NCBI GenBank assembly: GCA_950106755.1
Contig: OX467082.1
Location: 23,126,001 to 23,190,000, forward strand
Reading direction: 5' to 3'
Origin: Climacium dendroides
Taxonomy: Eukaryota > Streptophyta > Bryopsida > Hypnales > Climaciaceae
Length of the DNA stretch: 64,000 nucleotides
The translations under genes were made by a program, and so were the position numbers. Under the pieces are notes generated by a model. It made no database searches and was not told where the DNA came from. It saw nothing but the letters and a program-made list of their open reading frames with translations. Positions 53,949 through 64,000 of the stretch are shown here, piece by piece. Numbering within the stretch: the first letter of the stretch is position 1; each line of letters opens with the position of its first letter.

Positions 53949-56714
53949 TCACGCAGGTTCTTCGGTTTCATCAACCTTCCAAAGCAAACCTCTATCACTA
54001 TCCCATCTTTCATAGAAGTCTTGAACTTCTTGATTGCGTGATGTTGGCCGAAAGTATTGAATGTGCACACAGTTTGGTTTCTCGAGGTTAGAGTTTGGAT
54101 CAGACAATGCTCTGGCAATCCAAACTGGTCTGCTGTCACCGTCTGCAGGGCGAACTGCAACAAAATACCCTTCGTATACATCTCGAGCCACCCTAAAGGA
54201 TGGTTGTGGACAATCCCTCAAGGGCCCAACATAAGGCTCATCCTCTCCATGCTCTTCGAGATCTTCACCATCTTCGTCTAAATGGTCAGCTTCTGTCACT
54301 TGAATACGAGTAGTTGGCCAGAAACCATCTTTTAGAGCATTAGAAGTAGGAAGGGGCTCTTAAAGAGCTGCCTTTACACCACGCCAATAGCGCACCACAT
54401 TCTCATAGTGCCTACGATGTTCTCCACTCACGTCTGCTCTACACAAGTCGTCCCAATAGTTTATGAATCCTGATAAACCTTTGACAATGTCATGGACACC
54501 TTTCATTGGGTTGAGTGGTACTGGCAAAGGCACACCACGTGGCCACAGACTCCGTCCTTCATCGTCTTCTTTCCACAACTTAATGGCTTGACCGTGCCTG
54601 CCTAACCAGTTTTCATCCGTGCACTTCAACTTGTACTTCATGACTGGGCATCCAACAGAGTCTAGGTAGAACTTCACTTGTTGCGGTCTTGTGTGTCCCA
54701 CAAGGATTTCATCACCATCCATCCATTTTCCTACAATGAAACGCTTGAAATCAGGCACCTCCTCTATGAGGTGAGGGATAGTAGGAATAGACTCAGCATC
54801 CATGAATGACTTCATGAGCGCCGGGATTGTTGGGAAGTTCTCCTTCTTCAACAGCATGCTCCATCTTCCAAACAATGCGTCAATGTCGTCGTGTGTGTGA
54901 CCAACAATCATGAAGTTGACATACACTTCTCTGAAGATCTTGTTAGCAACAAGTAGAGACTAGAAACAGAAAACATATCTATTCTTGTTGTCGCCGGTGG
55001 CATTGTCCATTTGCACATTCAAAATAGGAGGCAAAGGCACTGCTGGAACTGCATTCATTGGAGGTGGTGGCAGTGACGCGTCGCACATTTCTTTACCCTG
55101 CAGCACTGCCCTGAACAAATTTGAAGACCCTGACCCAGAAAATAATTGCCGAGAAAAAGACTTCGATGGCAATTCCAGATCCCGCAACAACTTTGCCATA
55201 GAACCAATTGTATAGTTTGAATCGTGTTTAAAGAGATCCAAACCATAATGTGCGTAACGTACATCTCCATGACCATGAGCAATCATGCCAGTGATAGACA
55301 CAGGCAATTTCACAAGGCCATCAAGCTCTTACTCCTGTGGGAAAAGACTGGAGAAGCAGTCTTTGCATGATCCATCTTATCGTGCATAACTGTGAGGCAT
55401 TCGTGTGGAAAAGCTACTGAATGATGACGGTTTGCATAATACAACTCGGAGTTGAGCTCGAGCAATCTCATTGTGCCTATCCAACTTCCGAGAATACTTC
55501 AATTCATTGTGAGACCCACTTATAGCACCCTTCTTGAGGTCTTGCAATTTGTCACACGTGCCACATCACGCAAAATTGTCTCCAGGCTTCTTCATCTCAT
55601 ACTCAGGGAACTTATAGCACCTAATCTTACTCAAGTTCGAAGCTGACACCTCACTCAGTCCAAAAACAGCATTGACATCATTGAGTTCTTTCATCTTACC
55701 CTTCCATTGGAAGGTGGAAGGTAGGATCTTGGCCACAACTTTCTCTCCTGACTTCAAGGTCTTCGTACGATGAGGCATGTGATCTGCCTCTTTCTCCAGA
55801 ATGCACTTCAATGTTGCTATAGCTTGTTGAGTGTGTTTCCTCAGTTTCACCGTTCCCTTATTGCCATGGTCCTTTGCCTCTCGACCACGCCTCATGTACG
55901 ATTGGTAGCGATAGAATGTGGCCTTAGGGACCCCAGCTATATGCATCCACGCTCACATACATACCGGTGTATTGTCAATTGACACCATTCGTCTACCACG
56001 CTTGTCAACATGCACTTGCCTATGCACATCCATTTTCATGTAGGTCCTGTGTTTGAACGTGGAGTTGCGATACATGCGTTCACGAAAGGCTCGAATCTTA
56101 TCCCTAGAAAATGGCTGAATACAGTTGCGACTACAACATATTTTAGTAGACACTGCATGGATGGAATCTTGAGTAAGCAACTCCTTCGATTTCAAATTTG
56201 TTTCACGGGGCGCATTTCGGACCATACTTGTGTATGGTCTCGAAGACGTCGAAGAGGGCGGATTTAAGAGAGCTTGTTGGAGACAATTGAATTTGTCCCT
56301 AGCCTCATGGTCTCTAAGGCTAGCTCCACGACAGTGGACAAGATGAATAGGCCAAGCCAACAATGAGCACACTTGTTCCTCTGGTAGGTCTTCTTCGCTA
56401 TGTGTTTTGGAGATGTGGATCGCCATGTGGGTGTCACCAAGAGGGCCATTGGCACCCAAGACGAGGTCAGAGTTCACACTATGACAGACACCTTCACCCA
56501 CAAGCACTCCAGCCTCATTGTACAAGGTGACAATTCAAGTACTCCAAAGCCAACGCGGTAGACCTTCGCATTCCGGGACCCCAACATTCATTGCTTCGAC
56601 ATTCTGAAATTTGTCTTCTGAAGATGCCATGAAATCCTCTTCATCATGTCTGAATTCACTGGATTTAGAACCCGATGACATGTCCATGTCATCAGGGTCA
56701 TCTATAGTATCCAT
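53949..56714 (-). pseudogene. DUF7869-type (RNase H-fold) transposase, nonsense-damaged
   Basis: One frame runs from the ATG at 56714 (after acceptor TTTTACAG) to 53949. N-terminal: acidic, then VCMxAWMHIAGVPKATFYRY (x is a stop). Then comes a Cys pair CGTCDKLQDL, the segment MHDKMDHAKTASPVF, SITGMIAHGHGDVRYAHYGL, ILNVQMDNATGDNKNRY, and after it VGHTHDDIDALFGRWSM. The DNATGDNKN and VGHTHDDID segments match the acidic-residue motifs of the DUF7869 family, found in many plant and animal transposon proteins. The C-terminus (GYFVAVRPADGDSRPVWIAR) is typical of these proteins. Stops: TGA near 56543, 55953 and 55566, TAG at 54960, TAA near 54360, and one frame shift near 55330. All stops fit C-to-T or G-to-A change. 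Palindromes of the CAGGTCG family lie directly upstream. It is dead as it stands. Confidence 0.75.
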
Positions 56715-56785
56715 GGATACCTGTAAAAATGCAATGTGAAATAGGGTAAGTGAATTGCAGCATAGATCATGCAATTTCATTCATG

Positions 56786-57594
56786 TTCAGGTCGACCCGA
56801 CCTGAATGACCAAATGTTATAGGTACATCTATGACACCAACGAACTTATTCTGTGAAGCCTAGGTTTCAACTGCAATTGACATCATTCATTAAAATTTCT
56901 TATAAATTCAGATATATGTAAACTCTGTTTTCAGGTCGAATCGACCTGAAGTGTCTGAACCCTGGTCTTGTATAATTTTTGTTAGCGGAAAATATAAATG
57001 TAAGAAGACTAAGTACAATCCTGAACTTCAGGTTGGATCGACCTGAAGTGTCCTTTGTATTCTGAGATAATGAACTCATCTTCATTTGTTCAATTGTACA
57101 GGGAATTCCCAATTTTATTCCTTTATAAATCTCGAACTTCTCGAACTGAAGTCTGGGATAAGAGTACCCACACTTCAGGTCGAACCGACCTGAAATGAGG
57201 ACTTGCAGTGAGCCGAATCATATCTGCACACTATTATCATTACGTACAGAATTCTTGGTGATTGAATCTGTGAATATCGAGAATTTCAGCAGGACATCTA
57301 CGCGATTTTCACTTGAATGAAATTACAATTATAGATACGGTTTAGGTCGACTCGATCTGAATTGCCATGAATACCATTTCATAAATGATATTCAATGACA
57401 GAACAACTCAATCTACCTAGGATACGTTTTATATTACTTCAATTACTATCATATGTGTCAGTTCAGGTCGACTCGACCTGAATTGCATGAACGAATGACT
57501 AATATAGACAATCTCACATTCAGGTCGACTCGACCTGAAGTGCATTAAAATTACTCATGTACCGTTGTTCGTATTCAGGTCGACTTGACCTAAA
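56786..57594. promoter_or_regulatory. Palindrome cluster 2 (CAGGTCG-N3-CGACCTG)
   Basis: Eight palindromes lie upstream of the transposase remnant: 56786-56806, 56930-56950, 57025-57049, 57173-57194, 57341-57362, 57461-57483, 57519-57540 and 57574-57594. The centres are ACC, AAT, GAT, AAC, ACT and similar. Half-sites are the same as in cluster 1, though the sequence around them is unrelated and no 417-bp period is present. This suggests the motif itself is conserved. Confidence 0.6.
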
Positions 57595-57969
57595 CAGTTC
57601 CGGATTTCTTGGACATTGTGTTTCCAGTCTCGTAGTGACCGTGATCTCGTGTTCCGGGTTTCCCGGCGAGATAATCGGGCACTGCACTCTCAGAATTCGG
57701 CAACTCAGATGTCGAGAACTGAACATTGAATGAAGACCTTGTCACTAAAAATTGAGGAAGCCCAGAACTCATAATCGTGCAACTCGATTTTCAGTAATAA
57801 ACATTGGAAACACACGCACTCTGCCAACTTCAACAACTAGGAACTCGACAATAGATGGCAGCGTTGAAAGAAACATTATACACACTCAGAAAACTACTAT
57901 GTGCTTACAAAGTAACTATGTCCAATCCATTGAATGAAAATGTTTGAAAATGCTAAAGGTTTCTAACCT

Positions 57970-58288
57970 AAGGACATACGGAAGGCAACAAGCGCGTTCA
58001 CCGAGATCCTCAAAGCGCAATACTCCGACACTCTAGATAGTACAAGTACAGAAGTTGATAGAGGCCAGTAATGACATGAGAGAAGTGAAATCTCGCATGA
58101 ACGTTCGTGTATTCGCGACGGAGAAGGAGAGTACCCTAATGCGCGCGGACACAACGACATTCAAAACAATTTTGGCGGCAATGTGTAAGCGCGAATGCGA
58201 AGGCGGGAGCTGTAGGACGGAATTTGAAAATCCCAAACTCCTTCCGCAAATTCCTTTGATTTTTTATTCCCGCCTACACTGTTCATGA
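57970..58288 (+). pseudogene. Hypothetical coding fragment
   Basis: An acceptor-like CCTAAG is followed by RKATSAFTEILKAQYSDTLD. After a one-base shift near 58050 come LIEASNDMREVKSRMNVRVF and MCKRECEGGSCRTEFENPK, then a stop. The composition looks coding (amphipathic, Lys/Glu-rich), but I know no family. It lies just beyond palindrome cluster 2. Confidence 0.3.
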
Positions 58289-58515
58289 CAGAAATAGACA
58301 CTGACAGCTATTAAGTACCTATGAGGTTGCTTTCTTGCACCGTTAAGCACTAATTTCTAGATTCTATTTGTAACAGAATCTAGGCAAGAAGTCTTCATTG
58401 TCTTTTTTTCTTTTGCAATTTCTGGAAGTCAATTTGATTTTGCTGAAGTTAGGGTCTGTTTGTAAATTTAGACAAACACAACCTTTTGCACCACCCAAGT
58501 GTTTGCATGTGATTT

Positions 58516-58655
58516 TATCAATAAGGGTTTAGGGTCTTTAGGGTTTAGGTTCTTTAGGGTTTAGGGTTTAGGGTTTTCAGGGTTTAGGATCTTTAGGGTT
58601 TAGGGTCTCTACGGTTTAGAGTCTCTAGGGTTTAGGGTCTCGGGTTCAGGTATTT
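58516..58655 (+). repeat. Interstitial TTTAGGG-like array
   Basis: About fifteen TTTAGGG units, many degenerate (TCTAGGG, TTTCAGGG, TCTACGG), occur in a row. The motif is the plant telomere repeat. The degeneracy and internal position argue against a chromosome end. Confidence 0.8.
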
Positions 58656-58800
58656 TTGTAGATTAATAAATCATTTCATATCATGTTTTTGAAATATTGA
58701 ACAAATATTTAATTTAGAAGTGAATTCAAGGTTTTAGTACATGCTAAGGAATTATACTGCATGCACTTTCAAATTCTTTTTATAATGTTTGCAATATTAA

Positions 58801-59990
58801 TTTTTCCATGAATCCGAATTATTTCGCAGAGATTTGCAACTTCTGTGTTATTTTTTCAGACATGCTTCCACATCAAACCGATACAAATTAATGGTTTGGT
58901 TTGTATTAATTACAACATCAAGACTACAGTATTTTTTTGGAAACTCATTTGAAAAAGTGTGGGGAAGCAATAGGGTTGTCTTAAAATTAAGTTTTTCCAT
59001 GAATCCTAATTATTTTGAACATTTGCAACTTGTGTGTTACGATTCTTGACATGCTCGCATGTCAAACCAATATAATTTATTGGTTTGGGTTCTATTAAAT
59101 ACAACATGATTTTTAGAGTATTTGTTTTAAAAATCCATTTCAAATGAAGAAGGCAGCGTAGGAAAGCAATAGGGTTATCTTAAAATTAAGTTTTTCCATG
59201 AATCCTAATTATTTTGAACATTTGCAACTTGTGTGTTACGTTTCTTGATATGCTTGAACGTCAAACCAATATAATCTATTGGTTTGGATTCTATTTAATA
59301 CAACATGATTTTTAGAGTATTTGTTTTAAAAATCCATTTCAAATGAAGAAGGCAGCGTAGGAAAGCAATAGGGTTGTCTTAAAATTAAGTTTTTCCATGA
59401 ATCCTAATTATTTTGAACATTTGCAGCTTGTGTGTTACGATTCTTGACATGCTTGCACGTCAAACCAATATAATTTATTGGTTTGGGTTCTATTAAATAC
59501 AGCATGATTTGTAGTTCTTCATTTGAAATCCATTTCAAATGAAGAAGACAGCGTCGGAAAGCAATAGGGTTATCTTAAAATTAAGTTTTTCTATGAATCC
59601 TAATTATTTTGAACATTTGCAACTTGTGTGTTACGATTCTTGACATGCTTGCATGTCAAACCAATATAATCTATTGGTTTGGGTTCTATTAAATACAGCA
59701 TGATTTTTAGAGTATTTGTTTTGAAATCCATTTCAAATGAAGAAGGCAGCATACGAAAGCAATAGGGTTGTCTTAAAATTAAGTTTTTCCATGAATCCTA
59801 ATTATTTTGCACATTTGCAACTTGTGACTGTGTTACGATTCTTGACATGCTTGCACGTCAAACCGATATAATTTATTGGTTTGGGTTTTATTAAATACAG
59901 CATGATTTGTAGAGTATTTGTTTTGAAATCCATTTCAATTGAAGAAGTGTAGGAAAGCAATACGGTTCTTTTAAAATAATTTTACCCTAA
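58801..59990 (+). repeat. ~198-bp satellite, six units
   Basis: Units begin TTTTTCCATGAATCC (or a variant) at 58801, 58992, 59191, 59390, 59586 and 59784, so the spacing is 191, 199, 199, 196 and 198 bp. Each unit contains the imperfect palindrome AAACCAATATAATTTATTGG. Another, TTGACATGCTTGCACGTCAA, lies 13-15 bp before it. The array ends near 59990 just before the right direct-repeat copy. Confidence 0.9.
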
Positions 59991-60407
59991 AATCCTACCC
60001 GATGAATTCATCCTCAAAATTTCAGTAGAATTTTTATGTATTAGATAAAATGCAGAGCAAGAAATGGGTTGGCGCTAACCCTTGCTATGCTATCCATTCA
60101 TCATTAGAATTTTATAAGAATTGTTGTGTAAAACTTTCAAATAAATCTTCAAATAAAAATCTCAAAAAATTTCTGAAGAACTTAATTCTTTTGGAATCCA
60201 AAATCACTTCAATTGAATGAATTTCTCAAAATTATTTAGTAGTAGCAATAGAAGATTGAAATCATGAAAACTCACAACTCACAATAGAACAAAATCATAG
60301 AAATGCAAAGAAGTGTAAAGCCAAGAGAAGCAATGGATTTGCCTTCTCTATAATATCATCATATGGATCCTCTCTAATATCACCTTAATTGCAACAACTA
60401 TATTATT

Positions 60408-60445
60408 TCTATAATATCACCCTTTGTAAAAAGTGATATTATAGA
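60408..60445. repeat. Perfect 13-bp-arm hairpin (right copy)
   Basis: The same arms and loop length as at 333-370, with no change in the arms while neighbouring bases differ. Confidence 0.7.
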
Positions 60446-61764
60446 AGTGGTTGCAAACAGCTACTCTATTTCTATGATATCACATTGTGTGAAAATACAA
60501 TTTCTATGTATGCATGATTGACAATATTTTTACATAATATTTAAAATAATTATTTTACAGACTTATTGAAATCATTATCATGCAATCTATTCAAATATAT
60601 CAAATTTTTACTAATATGTAATACAATGAATGCGTAGCATAGCAAGCATGAGCCCCTAGTATTAATGATAGCATTTGTGATATTATAGAGAGACTTATGA
60701 TTTTAGTAGTATGATAAACAAACCAAATTTTGGAAAAAGGGTATCTATTATTATGTGAGGCTACAAAAAGGGACATATCACGGTCCAAGTACTTGGGACA
60801 GGTATTGAAGATGGTCGGGTATCAAAGTCGGGTATTGAAGAAGGTTGGGTACCTAAAACCACCTGGAAGAACCAGGTACCTAGACTGTCGGGTATTTGTC
60901 TGCAGAGGTCTGGAAACCTAGGGTTTGGTGTCCGCGCATTTTCGTGTCCGTTGTTTTGTCGTGCACCTCTGTTGTTCCCTCTGTTGTTTCCTCTGCTGTT
61001 CTCTCGTGCATTCCGCTATATTCTCGTGCATTCCACTGTTCTTTGGACGCATTTTTGTTGCATCTTTGTTGTTTGTGCATTTCGCACTTGCCGGCAGTGG
61101 ACACGTATTTTTTTTAGCACGGGCGTCGTGAAGAAGAGGACCTTGTTTTCCGCATTGTGTGTGACTTTGGAGTTCGATTCAATTGGGGGGACTTGAAGCT
61201 GTGAAGAAGCGAACCTCAAGGCGGGCGTCGTGAAGAAGCGGACCTTGAGCATTGTTTTCTGTGTGATTATGGAGTTCCATTCGATCGGGGGGACTTGAAG
61301 TTGCTGGCTAGTGCTGTGTGTTTGCATCTGAACGAGGTGCAGCTTGATCTCAAGGACGTGCATCTTGAAGCAGGGTTTGGAGTTTGAGGTAAAAACCTGA
61401 CTCAATTCATCACTGTTGTATTAGTGCAATGGTTCTCTTGAGGCGTGTTTAAGGGTTTAGGTCTGTGAGTTCTGTTCAGGCGTGTTTAAGGGTTTAGGTC
61501 TGTTTAAGGGTTCTCTTGGGTCTTTTCTCAATTCCTCCAAGATTGGAGTCTCTGTTCCTCTTAGGGTATTGATTTGAAAGTGGCACTTCTGCTTCTTTGG
61601 ACACTTCGGGTTTGGGATTGGTTTTTTTGCTTTGTATTTGCTTTGTATTGGGAATACTGTTCAATCCACCCTCTGAAGTCTTGAATTCAAAATAATGGAG
61701 GAGGTACTTTTACGACATTTCATGATTTGTATGCATAAGATGATATTTCTACATTGTATGAGAT

Positions 61765-61890
61765 GCAAGCTACGTGCATTTCTAAGATGCAAGCTGCGTG
61801 CATTTCTACAAGATGCATTTCTACAAGATGCATTTCTACAAGCTGCATGCATTTCTGCAAGCTGCGTGCATTTCTACAAATGCATGTCTG
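61765..61890 (+). repeat. 15-bp minisatellite in the right copy only
   Basis: Units of the form GATGCATTTCTACAA and AAGCTGCGTGCATTTCTAC are repeated about eight times. The left copy has a single related stretch (near 1925-1945). Confidence 0.75.
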
Positions 61891-62837
61891 AGTTTCTACA
61901 TTGTTGGATTCAGCTACTTGTGTGAATCCTCATTGTACTTGTGTGGGGATTGTATTGTGCCAGAGCACTTTGCCGAGGTTCTCAAGCGCAAGGTTGTGTA
62001 ACCTTATTCTACTTCCAAGAATAAGTACTGGTGGATAAGCTACAACAACAACAACGAGGTTAGTATCTAGAACTTCATTGTTTGTTTTTCCTTGCTCACA
62101 TGTGGTTGCACAATTTATTCTAGAAAATGAGCTTTTGGAGATAAGAGTTGTGTATTCTGTTGGGTGGTATTTGCTCCCAATAGATTGGATCTTTATTTGT
62201 AATTGTTGGAAGGAATGTGGTTGCTTGAAATATGTTTGCAGTTTGTTTCTTGGCATTTGGCTTGCAATGTAAGTTTTTGAAAATTGGTTTGTTTTTTGCA
62301 TTTCAAATTGACAATTGTAGCACTGGAGTTACAAGATTGTGGAGTCCATAATAAGTAGGTACACTGAAAGCAGGAGCTAAATTGAGGCTGAAGTTGCATA
62401 GCGCTTGCTTGTAGAAACTCAGGTATGTATTAATTTCAATTCTCTTGCACCATCTCAGCTTTGAATAGTGATTTCTGTGATTGTTGTAAAGCTAGCTGCA
62501 ATGTCCAATGGGGTTTAATTTGCGGGATGTATCGTGAGCGAACGTTCCTTTTTTAGTTCTCGTGAGGTTTGTTGTTTTCTGTTAGAATTCATGGTTTGGG
62601 AGTTTCTAGATGGAAACATGCTTGTTTGGGATGTTGTAGGTTTGTACAATGACTTTTTGGTTTTAGGTTTAGGTGGTCTGCTGGTTTGAGATGTTTTCGA
62701 TTTCTTTGGCTTTTTCAACTCTTGAATTTGTTGAAAATGTGGATAATATTGCAGGTTTAGGAGATTAATCCATCTGCATTGCATTTCAAGATCCTCATTT
62801 TTTAATTCCCGAGGTGAGTTATAATGCATAGGACTTC

Positions 62838-62970
62838 GTTTAGGGTTTAGGGTTCAGAAAATGGCATTCATTGATTAGGGTCCAGTACTTCAGTTCCAGG
62901 GTTTGTTTAGGGTTCAGTGCCTAGGGTCCAGGGTTTTTTTAGGGTCCATTGCTTAGGGTTTAGGGTTTAC
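62838..62970 (+). repeat. Degenerate TTTAGGG telomere-like repeats (right copy)
   Basis: Counterpart of 3018-3165, with TTTAGGGTTTAGGG at the start and GGTCCAG variants after. Confidence 0.6.
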
Positions 62971-63124
62971 TGAAGGTCTACGAATTAGAATTCAGAATGT
63001 CAAGGAAAGAAATGAGCAGCCACAACCACACAAATTCCCCAGAATCAGCCCAATACTACCCGGGCATCATCTTGTCAAACTTAATTCCTAAACGTACCAC
63101 GAATGTAAGGCACCTGAACGAAAT

Positions 63125-63971
63125 TGCAATTCAAGTCGCATCGACCTGAATTGCATATCCCCTCAAGCACATATCCTAGGTTCGGGCAAGTTCTAAGAAA
63201 ATTTTCAGATGAGAGAAACCTGCATTTCAGGTCGGTCCGACCTGAAATGTACACCTACTAGCATTTTCTGTCCAAAGAAGGTAACTAAATGGAAGTGAAT
63301 TGCACTAACAGGTCAGAAGACAAATAACAAAGTCGTCCAAATTCAATGCAGATCAAGTCGGTCCGACCTGAACTGCAGAGAACACCCTATGCAATCTGAC
63401 GTGTCAAATAAGTTGTAAGACCAACAAATTAATAACTATCACGATATTAGACACCTATTTATAAACAAATGGACTAATAAATAAGTTCATTAACATGTCG
63501 GTAATGTACGTTACATGACCCTCACTACAATTCAGGTCGCATCGACCTGAATTGTAGAGTCCCATAATTCATATCCTCTCCCAAATCTTTGCATTTGTCT
63601 GTGCTATTTCATGGACAATGTTGACATGAGATGAACATGCATTTCAGGTCGGACCGACCTGAAGTGTACACCTACTAGCATTGTCAGCACAAGGCAAGCA
63701 ACTGAGTAGCAGACATTGTCACTAACATCCCAGATGAGAAATAACGTGATCGTCAAAATCAAATGCAGATCAGGTCGGTCCGACCTGAACTACAAAGAAG
63801 ACCCTCTGCAATCTGACGTGTCAAATATTTTGTAAAACCAACAAATAAATCACTATCACGATATTAGACACCTACTTGTAAACAAGTTGATTGATAAATG
63901 AATTCATTAACGTACCGATAATGTTCGTCACATGACCCACACTAGAATTCAGGTCGATGCGACCTGAATTG
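63125..63971. promoter_or_regulatory. Palindrome cluster 3 (right direct-repeat copy)
   Basis: Seven palindromes lie at 63125-63153, 63223-63249, 63348-63376, 63528-63554, 63640-63666, 63765-63793 and 63945-63971. The spacing again follows 112, 125, 180. Some differ from the left copy by one base in one half-site (for example TCAAGTCG at 63130 and 63352), others match. Confidence 0.65.
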
Positions 63972-64000
63972 CAGAGCCCCATAAATCATATCCTCTCCCA

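Larger units (their letters stand above)
60060..64000 (+). repeat. Right copy of the ~4.2-kb direct repeat (cut by window end)
   Basis: It matches 1-4185 in order and orientation. It lacks the 263 bp present at about 1459-1721 of the left copy (junction CTCCAAG|ATTGGAG). It carries an extra 15-bp minisatellite at 61765-61890. By position the ParB/methylase-like gene could follow past the window edge, but it is not visible. The distance between copies is about 60 kb. Confidence 0.85.

Noticed and set aside
58516..58655. Chromosome end (telomere)
   Set aside because: The TTTAGGG units are degenerate and few, and sequence continues on both sides for many kb.
58801..59990. CRISPR-like array of regularly spaced repeats
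   Set aside because: The whole ~198-bp unit is repeated with no unique spacers, in a genome with introns and plant-type repeats; it is a satellite.

Overview
The window looks like repeat-dense nuclear DNA from a streptophyte. The telomere-type repeats are TTTAGGG and there are spliceosomal introns with GTAAGT donors. The coding remains belong to plant-wide families: a PUB-type U-box E3 ligase, a UBP1/2-type deubiquitinase, and MULE-like, CACTA-like, hAT-like and retroelement sequences. A bryophyte or charophyte fits the style of the transposon proteins best, but that is an impression and not a demonstrated placement. I see no convincing intact host gene. Almost everything readable is a mobile element, a decayed host-gene copy or a structured repeat.

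Layout. 1-4185 is a noncoding block that recurs in the same orientation at 60060-64000. It ends in a tandem array of palindromes of the form CAGGTCG-N3-CGACCTG. 4865-8443 is a three-exon, nonsense-damaged gene with a ParB-like motif and a methyltransferase-like motif; more of the same palindromes lie in its introns. 8444-16290 holds two convergent copies of a retroelement-like gene (10157-12208 decayed, 13081-14757 intact) with a 44-bp tandem array. 16289-21900 holds two LTR-like copies in opposite orientation and, between them, the first exon of a U-box pseudogene whose later exons are at 22201-23540. About 24190-28503 is a CACTA-like element. 28950-31110 is a UBP1/2-like deubiquitinase pseudogene. 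32020-35650 is a third retroelement copy (33325-35223 intact). 37363-42139 is a SWIM-finger MULE-like transposase broken by a 708-bp hAT-like insertion. 43383-43685 is an orphan exon. 44879-46976 is the fourth, decayed retroelement gene. 49285-50944 carries five foldback palindromes. 51526-52963 has an acidic coding fragment and a second ParB-like exon. 53949-56714 (minus) is a DUF7869-type transposase pseudogene. 56786-57594 has eight more palindromes. 58516-59990 is telomere-like sequence plus a 198-bp satellite. The 4-kb block then repeats to the window end.

How the parts may work together. The most unusual set is two ParB-like genes (one with a methylase-like motif), a DUF7869-type transposase and about 33 copies of one palindrome. 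The palindromes lie beside these genes and inside introns of one of them. This suggests a large DNA transposon family that carries its own site-specific DNA-binding or modification module and its sites. All its genes here are damaged, so the function is inferred. Elsewhere the recurrent damage is in-frame stop codons of the kind made by C-to-T change, as expected of methylated, silenced transposons.
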